Assembly: GCF_018613895.1 (NCBI RefSeq)
Contig: NZ_JAGGPH010000007.1
Coordinates: 434,001 to 498,000, forward strand
Direction: 5' to 3'
Source of the DNA: Curtobacterium sp. ISL-83
GTDB lineage: Bacteria; Actinomycetota; Actinomycetes; Actinomycetales; Microbacteriaceae
Length of the DNA: 64,000 nt
In this document: positions 1 to 8,761 of the stretch, piece by piece
How positions within the stretch are numbered: position 1 is the stretch's first letter
Layout of the letters: each line of letters begins with the position of its first letter
Program-made: the position numbers and the translations under genes
The notes under the pieces: generated by a model
Database searches by the model: none
Told to the model about the DNA's origin: nothing
Seen by the model: only the letters and a program-made list of their open reading frames with translations

Positions 1-100
1 ATAGGACGAGCCCGTTTTGACGCTCTACGCGTCGTGGAACCCGCCTGGACGGGGCTTTCTTCGAAGAACCACCAGCGCTCGTTGCGGAGTTGGCAGAACT

Positions 101-134
101 GAGAAGGCCCCCGAAGGAATCCGGGGGCCTTCTC
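101..134. terminator. Hairpin terminator
   Basis: A 13-bp perfect stem (GAGAAGGCCCCCG and its complement) closes on an 8-base loop. It lies in the first 254 bases, where I find no complete gene. A plus-strand frame open from base 1 stops at 100-102, right at the foot of the stem, so this may end a gene that starts outside the window. It could also serve the minus-strand gene at 255-641. Confidence 0.7.
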
Positions 135-254
135 CGTTACCACTGGCGTCGGCGTGCTCCGGCCAGGAGGCGCGGCTCGGCTCCGACACGCCGTCCGTCC
201 CGTGCAGGCCGGAGGAGATCCCGCCCACACCCGAGAGCCGTCCGATGGAACCGA

Positions 255-641
255 TCAGGCGTCGGCGCGGCGGAAGTACGGGCGCACGGACGGCAGGAAG
301 CACAGGACCGCGGCCGCGATCGACAGCGCGATCGTCGCGATCGCGAGGTCACCGCTCGTCAGGCTCACGACCGCCCGGAACACCGCGATGACGACGAGCA
401 CGATGCGCGCCGTGGACGAGCCGGCAGCCATGCGGAACGCCGCCCAGGTGACGAGGCCCCACACGACGAGCGCGACCAGGAAGGCCGGCAGGGCACCGAG
501 GTCCGCCGTGGGGGTCGTGAACTGCAGGACGGTCGCGATCACGCACGCCGCGATCCAGACCAGCCAGAGGGCGAACGACACCGTGACGAGCTGGGGACGC
601 GGTCGAGCGCGTCGCCTCGGTCGGTCCGTCGATCCCGCCAT
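255..641 (-). CDS. Small four-helix membrane protein
   Basis: A 128-residue protein with a basic N-terminus (about residues 7-17, RPRRRARPRPQ) and four hydrophobic stretches at about 20-40, 50-68, 78-92 and 100-118. It ends in a short charged tail. No domain with known function is recognised. The start has a GAGGG ribosome site about 6 bases upstream. It resembles the 151-residue protein at 8762-9217 in size, helix spacing and a shared tail pattern (two prolines or an Arg-Pro followed by Phe and Arg/Lys), so the two look like paralogues. Function unknown. Confidence 0.75.
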   Translation of the reverse strand: MAGSTDRPRRRARPRPQLVTVSFALWLVWIAACVIATVLQFTTPTADLGALPAFLVALVVWGLVTWAAFRMAAGSSTARIVLVVIAVFRAVVSLTSGDLAIATIALSIAAAVLCFLPSVRPYFRRADA

Positions 642-817
642 GGTGTCCCTCGTCCCCGCCGGGCCCTGATCCGGCGAGCCGAGCCTACTGAGCAGTGCGT
701 CCCCGGGTGGCCGACCCGCTCGCGTCGAGCAGGTCCGCGCCGGGTGCTCGGGCCTGAGGCGCCCGTCATCCGCCGCAACGATCCGGCCCCGCGTGCCGGA
801 TGGCCGAGACTGGAGGC

Positions 818-1894
818 ATGACCACCTCCAGTGACGTCCGTGCAGCAGCCGTCCGCCGTGTTCCGACGGCAGAACCCGCGGAAGAACGCTGGATCGCCGC
901 GGGCACGAGTACCGAAACCCCCTCTGGGGGTGTCGTGATCAGCGCTCCCGGCGCCCATCTCGGGAACGCGACCCGGCCCGGTGAGGTCGAGCTGCGCCTC
1001 CAGGGCGGCAGTGCCGACGCGACCACCGGGCGCGACCTGCGGACCCTCGTGGACCACGTCGTCGACCGCGCCCGTTCGCGGTTCGCCGTGGCCGTGGTCG
1101 CGGACACGACGGGATGGTCGGACGGCGCTCGCCGAGTGCTGGCGGACGCGGGCTTCCGTGGAGGCGACGTGCGCGGTGCCGCACTGCGGGTCCTCGACCT
1201 GTCCCTGGCCGAGGACGGCACACCCACGCGCGTGCTCGACGCACCCGCGCTCGCGTCGTTGAACGGTGCGCACGCCCGCTTCGCGGAGCGCCGGGGTGAG
1301 GTCGCCCGCTACCTGCCTGACGTGTCCGTGTGGACCGGGGTGCCGCAGCCTGCCACGGCGTCCGACTGGGCGGACGTCCGCACCCTCCTCGGTCCCGGAG
1401 CGGGGATCGGGGTGTCGGCGGCGACGGTGCTGCCGGACGGGTGGCACCCGATCGACGGCGCCAGCGGCGTCCAGCTCACCGGGGAGGCGGTGCAGGGCGC
1501 TCCCGATGCGGAGGCCGTCGACCTGACCGCGGACGACGTGCCGGAGATGACGGCGCTCGTCGAGCGGACCAAGCCCGGCCCGTTCCTCCCGCGCACGATC
1601 GAGCTCGGACGGTACCTCGGGATCCGACGTGACGGGCGCCTCGTCGCCATGGCGGGGGAGCGACTGCACCCACCGGGCTGGACCGAGATCAGCGCCGTCT
1701 GCACCGACGAGGCGTACCGCGGGCAAGGACTCGGGCGCCGGCTCGTGCTGGCCGTTGCCCACGGCATCCGCGAGCGTGGGGAGACACCGCTCATGCACGC
1801 GGCGGCGGGCAACCCGGGAGCGATCGGGCTCTACCGGCACCTCGGGTTCCAGTTGCGCGACCGGGGTGCGCTGCGGTTCGTGCAGGTGCCCTGA
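818..1894 (+). CDS. GNAT N-acetyltransferase with two GNAT-like halves
   Basis: A 358-residue protein. The C-terminal half (about 215-350) is a clear GNAT acetyltransferase: AVCTDEAYRGQGLGRRL is the acetyl-CoA-binding Q/RxxGxG/A loop, followed by NPGAIGLYRHLGF. The N-terminal 120 residues end in a fading copy of the same fold (RRVLADAGFRGGDVRG resembles a GNAT beta4-alpha4 end), which suggests a tandem or degenerate double GNAT. The substrate cannot be told from sequence. I prefer the ATG at 818 to the one at 800: GAGACT at 806-811 would act as a -10 box six bases upstream, giving a leaderless transcript. A GGAGG just before the ATG is too close for a normal ribosome site. Confidence 0.8.
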   Translation: MTTSSDVRAAAVRRVPTAEPAEERWIAAGTSTETPSGGVVISAPGAHLGNATRPGEVELRLQGGSADATTGRDLRTLVDHVVDRARSRFAVAVVADTTGWSDGARRVLADAGFRGGDVRGAALRVLDLSLAEDGTPTRVLDAPALASLNGAHARFAERRGEVARYLPDVSVWTGVPQPATASDWADVRTLLGPGAGIGVSAATVLPDGWHPIDGASGVQLTGEAVQGAPDAEAVDLTADDVPEMTALVERTKPGPFLPRTIELGRYLGIRRDGRLVAMAGERLHPPGWTEISAVCTDEAYRGQGLGRRLVLAVAHGIRERGETPLMHAAAGNPGAIGLYRHLGFQLRDRGALRFVQVP

Positions 1895-1934
1895 CCAGGT
1901 CTTTCCCGGTCCGGGCGACACGTGTGAGCCGACC

Positions 1935-1997
1935 GTGCGGGTGTCCTGTCACGCCGTGCCGATGTCGTGTCACGCCGTGCCGGTGTCGTGTCACGCG
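1935..1997. repeat. Three tandem 21-bp direct repeats
   Basis: Three adjacent units of 21 bases (1935-1955, 1956-1976, 1977-1997) share the core TGTCNTGTCACGC. The last unit runs over the stop codon of the TetR gene (1991-1993). They fill the convergent gap between the GNAT and TetR genes. A duplicated 3' end or slippage product is the simplest view; a binding array is possible but unproven. Confidence 0.7.
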
Positions 1998-2614
1998 GTG
2001 AGGTCGCGCTCGTCGAGCCCCACCGCGCGAGCGACACCCGCACGGACCAGGTCCTCGCGCGTCCGTCGGTCGAGGTACTGCACCAGGGCGTACCCGTTCG
2101 TCGCGTCGACCAGGGCGAAGAGCAGTCGGGCGACGGCGTCGGGGTCCTCGGTGCGGAGCACGCCGGCGGCGACACCGTCGGTGACGACACTCGTCGCCAG
2201 TCCTTGCCAGTCGTCCATGACCTCGCGCGCTGCGGCGGCCAACGCGTCGTTCGTCCGACCGATGCTCCACGCGTCGGCCCAGAGCGCCGCGACGTCGTCC
2301 CGCGCCGGGTCGCTGATGCAGTCGAGGAGCGTGCGCAACGGCGCCAGCGGATCCGCGGTCGAGGCTGAGCCGACGATCCGGCGCACCTCGGCGACCTCGG
2401 CAGCGGCGATCGAGCGGAACGTCGCGCCGACCAGGTCCTCCATGCTCGGGTGGTAGTGCGCCACGAGCGACGGGGCGACGCCGACGGACGCGGCGATCCC
2501 GCGGAGGGTCACCGCCGAGAGGCCCTCGGCGCGGGCGAGGTCGATCGCGGCACGGCCGATCTGCGCGCTCCGCTCGGCGGGGCTGAGACGTCGGCGGGGC
2601 GGTGGCGTCGGCAC
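1991..2614 (-). CDS. TetR-family transcriptional regulator
   Basis: A 207-residue repressor-type protein. The N-terminal helix-turn-helix covers about residues 15-60 (AEGLSAVTLRGIAASVGVAP, then SLVAHYHPSMEDLV), typical of TetR. The C-terminal two thirds are helical, resembling the BetI-like ligand-binding class. The start is a GTG at 2614; TAGGGT lies exactly six bases upstream, so the transcript is probably leaderless. The ligand and targets are unknown. It is followed upstream by the PucR gene on the same strand, 141 bases away, but probably has its own promoter. Confidence 0.85.
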   Translation of the reverse strand: MPTPPPRRRLSPAERSAQIGRAAIDLARAEGLSAVTLRGIAASVGVAPSLVAHYHPSMEDLVGATFRSIAAAEVAEVRRIVGSASTADPLAPLRTLLDCISDPARDDVAALWADAWSIGRTNDALAAAAREVMDDWQGLATSVVTDGVAAGVLRTEDPDAVARLLFALVDATNGYALVQYLDRRTREDLVRAGVARAVGLDERDLTA

Positions 2615-2648
2615 GCACCCACCCTAGGCGCGGGCGTCGGGCTCGGGT

Positions 2649-2702
2649 GGTCGCGTCGGTCGCGCCTGTCGTACCTGTCGCGCCGGTCGCGCCTGTCGTC
2701 CT
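2649..2702. repeat. Six tandem 9-bp repeats
   Basis: Six consecutive 9-base units, each a variant of GGTCGCGCC or TGTCGTACC, lie between the PucR stop and the TetR promoter. The period of nine makes every reading frame repetitive (a collagen-like Gly-Ala-Thr run on the minus strand), but no gene start fits. This is a simple sequence tract; it could vary in length between strains. Confidence 0.75.
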
Positions 2703-2755
2703 CGTGACTGGAGGCGTGCACCGGCCCCGCCGCACCGCCTCCGGCCCGACGCGGG

Positions 2756-4294
2756 TCACCGCCCCTGGTCGGTGACGACGAAGGCCGCCCACAGGTCGGC
2801 CCGGGTCGCGAAGACGGACAGGTCCCGCTCGAGCAGTCGCCCCGCGTGCTCCACCCGTGCACGGGCGGTGTGCCGGTGGATGCCGAGCGACTGCGCGGTC
2901 CGGTCGTACTCGCAGTTCTCCTCGAGCCAGGCCCGCACGGTCCGCGTCAGCTCGGTGCCCGCCGCGGCGTCGTGCTCGACGAGGGGTGCGAGGAACGCCC
3001 GCGCCACCGCGCCGGCGTCGACGTCCACGTGCGCCAGGTGCGCCAGGACGCCCTCCCGCGCGAGGTCGCCGAACTCGGTGATGCCGGGACGGCCCTCCCG
3101 TCGACGGTCGAGTGCCTGCACGGCCTCGGTCCTGGCCCGCCCGAACGATCGGTAGGCGGCACCGTCCGACAGTCCGGCCCGCAGGTCGAACCGGGCGACG
3201 AGGTCCTCGACGAGCCCGACGTGGTCGGCGGTCACGCAGAGGAACAGCGCGTCGTCGACCGCGAAGAACAACTGCCCCGGTCGGTCCTGCACCCACAGTT
3301 CGAGCAGGTCGACCACGGTGTCGAGGTCGTGGTCGGAGACGTCGACCGCGGCGATCCGCACCGGTTCGACCGGGAGCGGACCCCAGACCTCGCGGGAGGT
3401 CCGGTCGACGACCTCGGGGTCGCCCACCGACAGCATCGTGAGCAGCCCGGTGCGGAGGAGCCCGCGGGCACGCGCCAGCTCGGTGTTCTGCTGCAGTGCG
3501 AGACCGGCCAGCGCGATGACCGACGTCACGACCTCCCGTCCCGCCTGGTCGAGCGCGCTCTCGTTCGCGATGGCCAGCACGCCGCTCAGGTGTCCGCCAC
3601 TGCCGAGCGTCTGCAGGGTGAAGCCGGTGTGCTGGGTCGCGACGGGCAGGCTCGCACGCTGCCCGGCGCGGAGGAGGCGGAGCGCCTGGCCCTGCACGAG
3701 CGCCAGGTCGTCCGCGGTGACGCCGTCGACGGGGTGGCTCCGGTCGAGCCGGCCGGAGACGTCGATCAGTCCGACCCACCCGTCGAGCTGGTGCGAGAGT
3801 TCCGCGATGGTCGCGCCGAGCCCGTCCGGGCGCATCGCGGCGAGGGAGATGGCCCGCTGTGCGGACAGGGCCCAGGCGTTCCGGGCGTTCGCGTCGCGTG
3901 CCACCGCGTCGGCGTTCGCCTGGGCGACGGCGATGAACGACGTCTCGTACGGCACCTCGACCAGGGGGAGTCCGTGTCGTTCGCACGCGGCGACGAGCGC
4001 CTCCGGGGTGCCCGCCCGGACGACCTCGGTGCCGAAGCCCAGCGTGACCAGCCCGCGGTCCCGGAGTCGGGCGACGTACGCGTCCACCATCTCGGCCGAG
4101 ACGTCGGCGTCGGTCCCGAACTGCGTGCCCGTGGTGAGGAGGCCCTGGCCCGCCGCCAGGAAGGGGGTCGGGTCGGCGAGGTCCGAGCTGTGCAACCAGG
4201 ACAGCGGCGCGTCGAGCAGGTCCGATTCGGTCCCGGTCCGGAGGTGGAGACGCAGGTCGGCCCGGTGCAGGAGGGTACGCAGCGTCGCGGGCAT
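2756..4294 (-). CDS. PucR-family regulator, likely of the gab genes
   Basis: A 512-residue protein of PucR architecture: an N-terminal PucR domain (about 1-120, beginning LRTLLHRADLRLHLRTG), a GGDEF-like middle region, and a C-terminal HTH_30 (about 445-500, including RTAQSLGIHRHTARARV). It is divergent from gabT with 92 bases between the starts. PucR-type activators next to gabT operons are known in other actinobacteria, so GABA-responsive control of gabT-gabD is a reasonable inference. The start at 4294 has TAAGGT (minus strand, 4301-4306) six bases upstream, implying a leaderless mRNA. Confidence 0.88.
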   Translation of the reverse strand: MPATLRTLLHRADLRLHLRTGTESDLLDAPLSWLHSSDLADPTPFLAAGQGLLTTGTQFGTDADVSAEMVDAYVARLRDRGLVTLGFGTEVVRAGTPEALVAACERHGLPLVEVPYETSFIAVAQANADAVARDANARNAWALSAQRAISLAAMRPDGLGATIAELSHQLDGWVGLIDVSGRLDRSHPVDGVTADDLALVQGQALRLLRAGQRASLPVATQHTGFTLQTLGSGGHLSGVLAIANESALDQAGREVVTSVIALAGLALQQNTELARARGLLRTGLLTMLSVGDPEVVDRTSREVWGPLPVEPVRIAAVDVSDHDLDTVVDLLELWVQDRPGQLFFAVDDALFLCVTADHVGLVEDLVARFDLRAGLSDGAAYRSFGRARTEAVQALDRRREGRPGITEFGDLAREGVLAHLAHVDVDAGAVARAFLAPLVEHDAAAGTELTRTVRAWLEENCEYDRTAQSLGIHRHTARARVEHAGRLLERDLSVFATRADLWAAFVVTDQGR

Positions 4295-4386
4295 GCGAGC
4301 ACCTTATCCGCGAAGGCGATCGGCGGTCGATCCGGTGTACGCGGTGGACAGTGGGGACACACGGCTCCGGCTCCTACCATCGCCGC
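4295..4386. promoter_or_regulatory. Divergent promoter region gabT / PucR
   Basis: The 92-base gap carries a -10-like TACCAT (4375-4380) six bases before the gabT ATG and a minus-strand TAAGGT (4301-4306) six bases before the PucR ATG. Both arrangements predict transcripts starting at or next to the start codon. A good -35 box is not obvious for either, in keeping with an activator-dependent promoter. Confidence 0.55.
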
Positions 4387-5817
4387 ATGTCCTCCACCGA
4401 AGCACCCTCGGTCAGTGCACCTCACGGCGGCCCCACGCTGCCGCAGGAACGACGGGTCGTCACGGCCATCCCCGGACCCCGGTCCCAGGAGCTGCTCGCC
4501 CGGAAGTCCGCCGCCGTCGCCGCCGGTGTCGGAGTCGCCGTGCCGATCGCCGTCGTCGCCGCCGGTGGTGGCGTCGTCGTGGACGCGGACGGCAACTCGC
4601 TCATCGACCTCGGATCCGGGATCGCCGTCACGAGCGTCGGGAACGCGCACCCGGCCGTCGTCGCCGCGGTGACCCAGCAGGTGCAGGCGTTCACGCACAC
4701 GTGCTTCACCATCACCGCCTACGACGGCTACATCGCGGTCGCCGAGGCCCTGAACCGCCTGACGCCCGGCGACCACGAGAAGCGCACCGCGCTGTTCAAC
4801 TCCGGTGCCGAGGCTGTCGAGAACGCCGTCAAGATCGCCCGCAAGCACACCGGACGACAGGCGGTCGTGGTGTTCGACCACGCGTACCACGGTCGGACGA
4901 ACCTGACGATGGCGCTCACGGCGAAGAACCAGCCGTACAAGAACGGCTTCGGCCCGTTCGCTCCCGAGGTCTACCGGGTCCCGATGTCGTACCCGTTCCG
5001 TGACGGCGGCCTGTCCGGTCCCGAGGCGGCCGCGCGTGCCATCCTGCAGATCGAGAAGCAGGTGGGGGCCGAGAACACCGCGGCGATCCTCATCGAGCCG
5101 ATCCAGGGCGAGGGCGGCTTCGTGGTCCCCGCTCCCGGGTTCCTCCGGGCGCTGTCCGAGTGGGCCACCGCGAACGGCGTCGTGTTCATCGCCGACGAGG
5201 TCCAGACCGGCTTCGCCCGCACCGGCGCGATGTTCGCCAGCGAGCACGAGGGCATCGTCCCCGACATCGTGACGACCGCGAAGGGCATGGCCGGTGGCCT
5301 GCCGCTCTCGGCCGTCACGGGACGCGCGGACGTGATGGACTCGGCGCACGTCGGCGGACTCGGCGGGACCTACGGCGGCAACCCGATCGCGTGTGCCGCC
5401 GCCCTCGCCGCGATCGACGCGTTCGAGCACGACGGGCTCGTCGAACGGGCTGCCGAGATCGGCACGATCGTGCTCGACGCGCTCCACGAGGCCCAGGCCC
5501 GTGACCCGCGCATCGGTGACGTCCGGGGACGCGGCGCGATGATCGCCATGGAGCTCGTCGACCCCACCACGGGTGAGCCGGACGCCGCGCTCACCGGCAG
5601 GGTCGTCCGGTACGCCACCGAGCACGGCGTGATCGCCCTGACGGCCGGCACGTACGGCAACGTCCTACGCTTCCTGCCGCCGCTCGCCATCGACGACGAC
5701 CTGCTCCGCGAGGGCCTGTCGATCGTGCTCGACGGACTCGCGGCCCATGCGCCCGACGCGCCACCAGCCGAACCGGTCTCCACGCAGTCCGCCACCACCG
5801 CGGCGGTGGCGTCGTGA
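4387..5817 (+). CDS. gabT: 4-aminobutyrate aminotransferase GabT
   Basis: A 476-residue class III PLP aminotransferase that transfers the amino group of GABA to 2-oxoglutarate, giving succinate semialdehyde and glutamate. Visible landmarks are the N-terminal GSGIAVTSVGNAHP loop, FNSGAEAVENAVKIAR (cofactor phosphate site), IADEVQTGFARTG with the PLP-pyridine Asp, and TTAKGMAGGLPLSAV with the Schiff-base Lys. Length is normal for GabT. The start at 4387 is chosen because it sits six bases after a -10-like TACCAT. The stop overlaps the start of gabD by one base, so the two are cotranscribed. Confidence 0.93.
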   Translation: MSSTEAPSVSAPHGGPTLPQERRVVTAIPGPRSQELLARKSAAVAAGVGVAVPIAVVAAGGGVVVDADGNSLIDLGSGIAVTSVGNAHPAVVAAVTQQVQAFTHTCFTITAYDGYIAVAEALNRLTPGDHEKRTALFNSGAEAVENAVKIARKHTGRQAVVVFDHAYHGRTNLTMALTAKNQPYKNGFGPFAPEVYRVPMSYPFRDGGLSGPEAAARAILQIEKQVGAENTAAILIEPIQGEGGFVVPAPGFLRALSEWATANGVVFIADEVQTGFARTGAMFASEHEGIVPDIVTTAKGMAGGLPLSAVTGRADVMDSAHVGGLGGTYGGNPIACAAALAAIDAFEHDGLVERAAEIGTIVLDALHEAQARDPRIGDVRGRGAMIAMELVDPTTGEPDAALTGRVVRYATEHGVIALTAGTYGNVLRFLPPLAIDDDLLREGLSIVLDGLAAHAPDAPPAEPVSTQSATTAAVAS

Positions 5818-7313
5818 TGGCCCCGCAGCCGGCAGCGACCGGCCCCGCCGTCGAGCAGGCCGTGCTCGACCGGGTCCCGCAGGGCCTGTACATCGACGGG
5901 TCGTGGGGCCCGTCTGCCGACGGCGGGACCTTCGCCGTCGTCGATCCCTCCACTGGCGAGACGCTCAAGCGCATCGCCGATGCCACCCCGGAGGACGGCC
6001 TGCGTGCGCTCGCCGCCGCTGACGCCGCCCGCCACAGCTGGGCCGCCACCCCGCCGCGCGTGCGCGCCGAGATGCTGCGTCGCGCGTTCGACCTGCTGCA
6101 GGAGCGTCGCGAGGACTTCGCGCTCCTGATGACCCTGGAGATGGGCAAGCCCCTCGCCGAGGCCCGGGGCGAGGTCACGTACGGGGGTGAGTTCCTCCGC
6201 TGGTTCTCCGAGGAGGCGGTCCGCATCGGCGGCTCGTACGGCACGAACCCCGAGGGCACCGGCCGGACCATCGTCAGCCACAAGCCCGTCGGTCCCGCGT
6301 TCCTGATCACCCCGTGGAACTTCCCGCTGGCGATGGCGACCCGGAAGATCGCCCCGGCGCTCGCCGCCGGCTGCACCGTCGTCGTGAAGCCCGCCGAACT
6401 CACTCCGCTGACCACCCTGCTGTTCGTCGACCTGCTCGCCGAGGCGGGTGTGCCGGCCGGCGTCGTGAACGTGATCCCCACCACGACGGCGGGCGCGGTG
6501 TCCGAGCCCGTGATCACCGACCCGCGCCTGCGCAAGCTCAGCTTCACCGGCTCGACCCCGGTCGGCCGGACCCTGCTCGCCCAGGCGGCACAGAACGTGC
6601 TGCGGACCAGCATGGAACTCGGCGGCAACGCCCCGTTCCTGGTGTTCGCCGACGCCGATCTCGACCTGGCGGTGGAGGGGGCGCTCGCCGCCAAGTTCCG
6701 GAACACCGGGCAGGCCTGCACCGCCGCCAACCGGTTCCTGGTGCACGAGGACGTCGCGGAGGACTTCGCCGCCCGCGTGACCGCCCGCGTCGAGGCGATG
6801 CGCGTCGGCCGTGGCACTGAGGACGGAGTCGCGATCGGACCGCTCATCGACGACCGCGCGGTCGCGAAGGCACACCGCCTGGTCACCGACGCCGTCGAGC
6901 GAGGCGCCGTGGTCCGCACCGGCGGGCACCCGGGCGAGGGCACCGGCACGTTCTACGCGCCGACCGTGCTGACCGACGTGCAGCCCGGCAGCGACATCCT
7001 GCGGGACGAGATCTTCGGGCCCGTCCTGGCCATCCGCACCTTCCGCACCGAGGACGAGGCCGTCGCGGCCGCGAACGACACCGAGTACGGTCTGGTCGGC
7101 TACGCGTTCACCGAGGACCCGGCGCGCGGGCAGCGTCTGATGGAGCGGCTCGAGACGGGCATGCTCGGACTGAACACCGGGATCGTCTCGAACGCCTCGG
7201 CGCCCTTCGGCGGCGTCAAGCAGTCCGGCCTCGGCCGTGAGGGCGGCGGCGAGGGCATCGGCGAGTACCTCGAGACCATGTACACACTGACGCCCGACCC
7301 GTTCGGGCGATGA
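5817..7313 (+). CDS. gabD: Succinate-semialdehyde dehydrogenase GabD
   Basis: A 498-residue aldehyde dehydrogenase that oxidises succinate semialdehyde to succinate with NAD(P)+. It shows the ALDH cofactor segment ITPWNFPLAMATRKIAPALA, the general-base Glu in ELGGNAPFL, and the nucleophilic Cys in NTGQACTAANR; the end PFGGVKQSGLGREGG is typical of the GabD group. The ATG at 5817 overlaps the gabT stop (TGATG); an in-frame GTG at 5814 is also possible. Position after gabT fixes the likely substrate. Confidence 0.92.
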   Translation: MAPQPAATGPAVEQAVLDRVPQGLYIDGSWGPSADGGTFAVVDPSTGETLKRIADATPEDGLRALAAADAARHSWAATPPRVRAEMLRRAFDLLQERREDFALLMTLEMGKPLAEARGEVTYGGEFLRWFSEEAVRIGGSYGTNPEGTGRTIVSHKPVGPAFLITPWNFPLAMATRKIAPALAAGCTVVVKPAELTPLTTLLFVDLLAEAGVPAGVVNVIPTTTAGAVSEPVITDPRLRKLSFTGSTPVGRTLLAQAAQNVLRTSMELGGNAPFLVFADADLDLAVEGALAAKFRNTGQACTAANRFLVHEDVAEDFAARVTARVEAMRVGRGTEDGVAIGPLIDDRAVAKAHRLVTDAVERGAVVRTGGHPGEGTGTFYAPTVLTDVQPGSDILRDEIFGPVLAIRTFRTEDEAVAAANDTEYGLVGYAFTEDPARGQRLMERLETGMLGLNTGIVSNASAPFGGVKQSGLGREGGGEGIGEYLETMYTLTPDPFGR

Positions 7314-7326
7314 AGGGAGCACGACG

Positions 7327-8697
7327 ATGACCGAACGCGACGTCGTCATCATCGGCGCCGGGGTCACCGGGCTGACCGCGGCGAACCGACTGCGGGCCGC
7401 GGGCCTGACGGTCGCCGTGCTCGAAGCCCGGGACCGCGTCGGCGGCCGCACGTGGACGAACGACATCGAGGGTGTCACGCTGGAGATCGGCGGCCAGTGG
7501 GTGTCCCCGGACCAGACCGCGCTGCTCGAGACCCTGGACGAGCTCGGCCTCGAGACCTACGACCGCTACCGCGAGGGGTCCAGCGTCTACATCGACGCCG
7601 ACGGCACGCGCACCGAGTACACCGGCGACATCTTCCCGCTGCCCGAGGCCAGCGCGGCGGAGATCGAGCGACTGGTCGAGGTCGTCGACGGGTACGTGTC
7701 GCAGGTCGACCCGGACCGTCCGTGGGCGGCTCCGGACGCGGCGGCGCTCGACGCGATCTCGTTCCGTGCGTGGCTGCACGGCCTCAGCACCGACCGGGTC
7801 GCGACCGACAACGTCGAGCTGTTCATCGCCGGCGCGATGCTCACCAAGCCCGCGCACACGTTCTCGGCCCTGCAGGCGCTGCTCATGGCGGCGTCCGCCG
7901 GCAGCTTCGCGAACCTGGTCGACGCCGACTTCATCCTGGACAAGCGCGTGGTCGGTGGGATGCAGCAGGTGTCCGAGCGGCTCGCCGAGCGCCTGGGCGA
8001 CGACGTGCACCTGAACGCGCCGGTCCGCACCCTGCGGTGGTCCGACCAGGGCGTGGTGGCGCTCGCCGACGGCGGGATCGAGGTGCACGCGAAGCAGGCG
8101 CTCGTCGCCGTGCCGCCGCCCCTGTACTCGCGGATCTCGTACGAGCCGCCGCTGCCCCGCCGGCAGCACCAGCTGCACCAGCACCTGTCGATGGGCTTCG
8201 TGATCAAGGTGCACGCGGTCTACGACCGGCCGTTCTGGCGCGATGCGGGACTGTCGGGAACCGCGTTCAGCCCGTACGAGCTGGTGCACGAGGCGTACGA
8301 CAACACGACGCACGGCGAGACGCAGGGGACCCTCGTCGGGTTCATCTCCGACGAGCACGCCGACGGTGTGTTCGCGCTCTCGGCCCAGGAGCGCAAGGCG
8401 AAGGTCCTGGACTCGCTCGCGCACTACTACGGCGACGAGGCACGGCGCCCGGTCGTCTACTACGAGAGCGACTGGGGGACCGAGGAGTGGACCCGCGGCG
8501 CCTACGCGGCGAGCTTCGACCTGGGTGGCCTCGCCCGCTACGGTGCCGATCAGCGTGCCTCGGTCGGCCCGATCCGCTTCGGGTCGAGTGACCTTGCCGG
8601 ACACGGGTACCAGCACGTCGACGGCGCGGTCCGGATGGGCCGGCTCGTCGCCGACGAGATCCTGGCCGCGGTTCCGCAGGCAGCGTCGGTGCGGTAA
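7327..8697 (+). CDS. puo: Putrescine oxidase (FAD amine oxidase)
   Basis: A 456-residue flavoprotein that oxidises putrescine to 4-aminobutanal with release of ammonia and hydrogen peroxide. The N-terminus has the dinucleotide fold VVIIGAGVTGLTAANRL and RVGGRTWT. Segments such as EIGGQWVSPDQTALLE, LVDADFILDKRVVGGMQ and YYESDWGTEEWTRGAYA match what I recall of the characterised Rhodococcus/Kocuria putrescine oxidases very closely. The C-terminal FAD strand is GYQHVDGAVRMGRLVADEIL. AAGGGAG lies about 9 bases before the ATG. It is third in the gabT-gabD-puo unit, so 4-aminobutanal would be oxidised to GABA and returned to GabT; a strong hairpin ends the unit. Confidence 0.92.
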   Translation: MTERDVVIIGAGVTGLTAANRLRAAGLTVAVLEARDRVGGRTWTNDIEGVTLEIGGQWVSPDQTALLETLDELGLETYDRYREGSSVYIDADGTRTEYTGDIFPLPEASAAEIERLVEVVDGYVSQVDPDRPWAAPDAAALDAISFRAWLHGLSTDRVATDNVELFIAGAMLTKPAHTFSALQALLMAASAGSFANLVDADFILDKRVVGGMQQVSERLAERLGDDVHLNAPVRTLRWSDQGVVALADGGIEVHAKQALVAVPPPLYSRISYEPPLPRRQHQLHQHLSMGFVIKVHAVYDRPFWRDAGLSGTAFSPYELVHEAYDNTTHGETQGTLVGFISDEHADGVFALSAQERKAKVLDSLAHYYGDEARRPVVYYESDWGTEEWTRGAYAASFDLGGLARYGADQRASVGPIRFGSSDLAGHGYQHVDGAVRMGRLVADEILAAVPQAASVR

Positions 8698-8715
8698 CCG
8701 ACCGGACCAGTCGCA

Positions 8716-8755
8716 GACGGGAGGCGCGGTGCCAGCTGGCCCCGTGCCTCCCGTC
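8716..8755. terminator. GACGGGAGGC-family hairpin terminator
   Basis: A 10-bp perfect stem GACGGGAGGC/GCCTCCCGTC with an interior GCCAGCTGGC palindrome. It lies between the convergent puo and membrane-protein genes, so it can act in both directions. The same stem recurs at 19129, 23708, 25708 and 59890. Confidence 0.85.
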
Positions 8756-8761
8756 CGTCGT

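Noticed and set aside
539-1921. A long minus-strand frame opposite the GNAT gene
   Set aside because: Antisense shadow of the acetyltransferase; no motif, no ribosome site, and the opposite strand has a clear domain.
1791-3986. A 731-codon minus-strand open frame rich in Arg, Pro and Gly
   Set aside because: It overlaps the TetR and PucR genes in another frame. It has no domain and its composition is that of a GC-rich shadow. The apparent collagen-like GATGTTG run inside it is only the 9-bp repeat tract read in frame.
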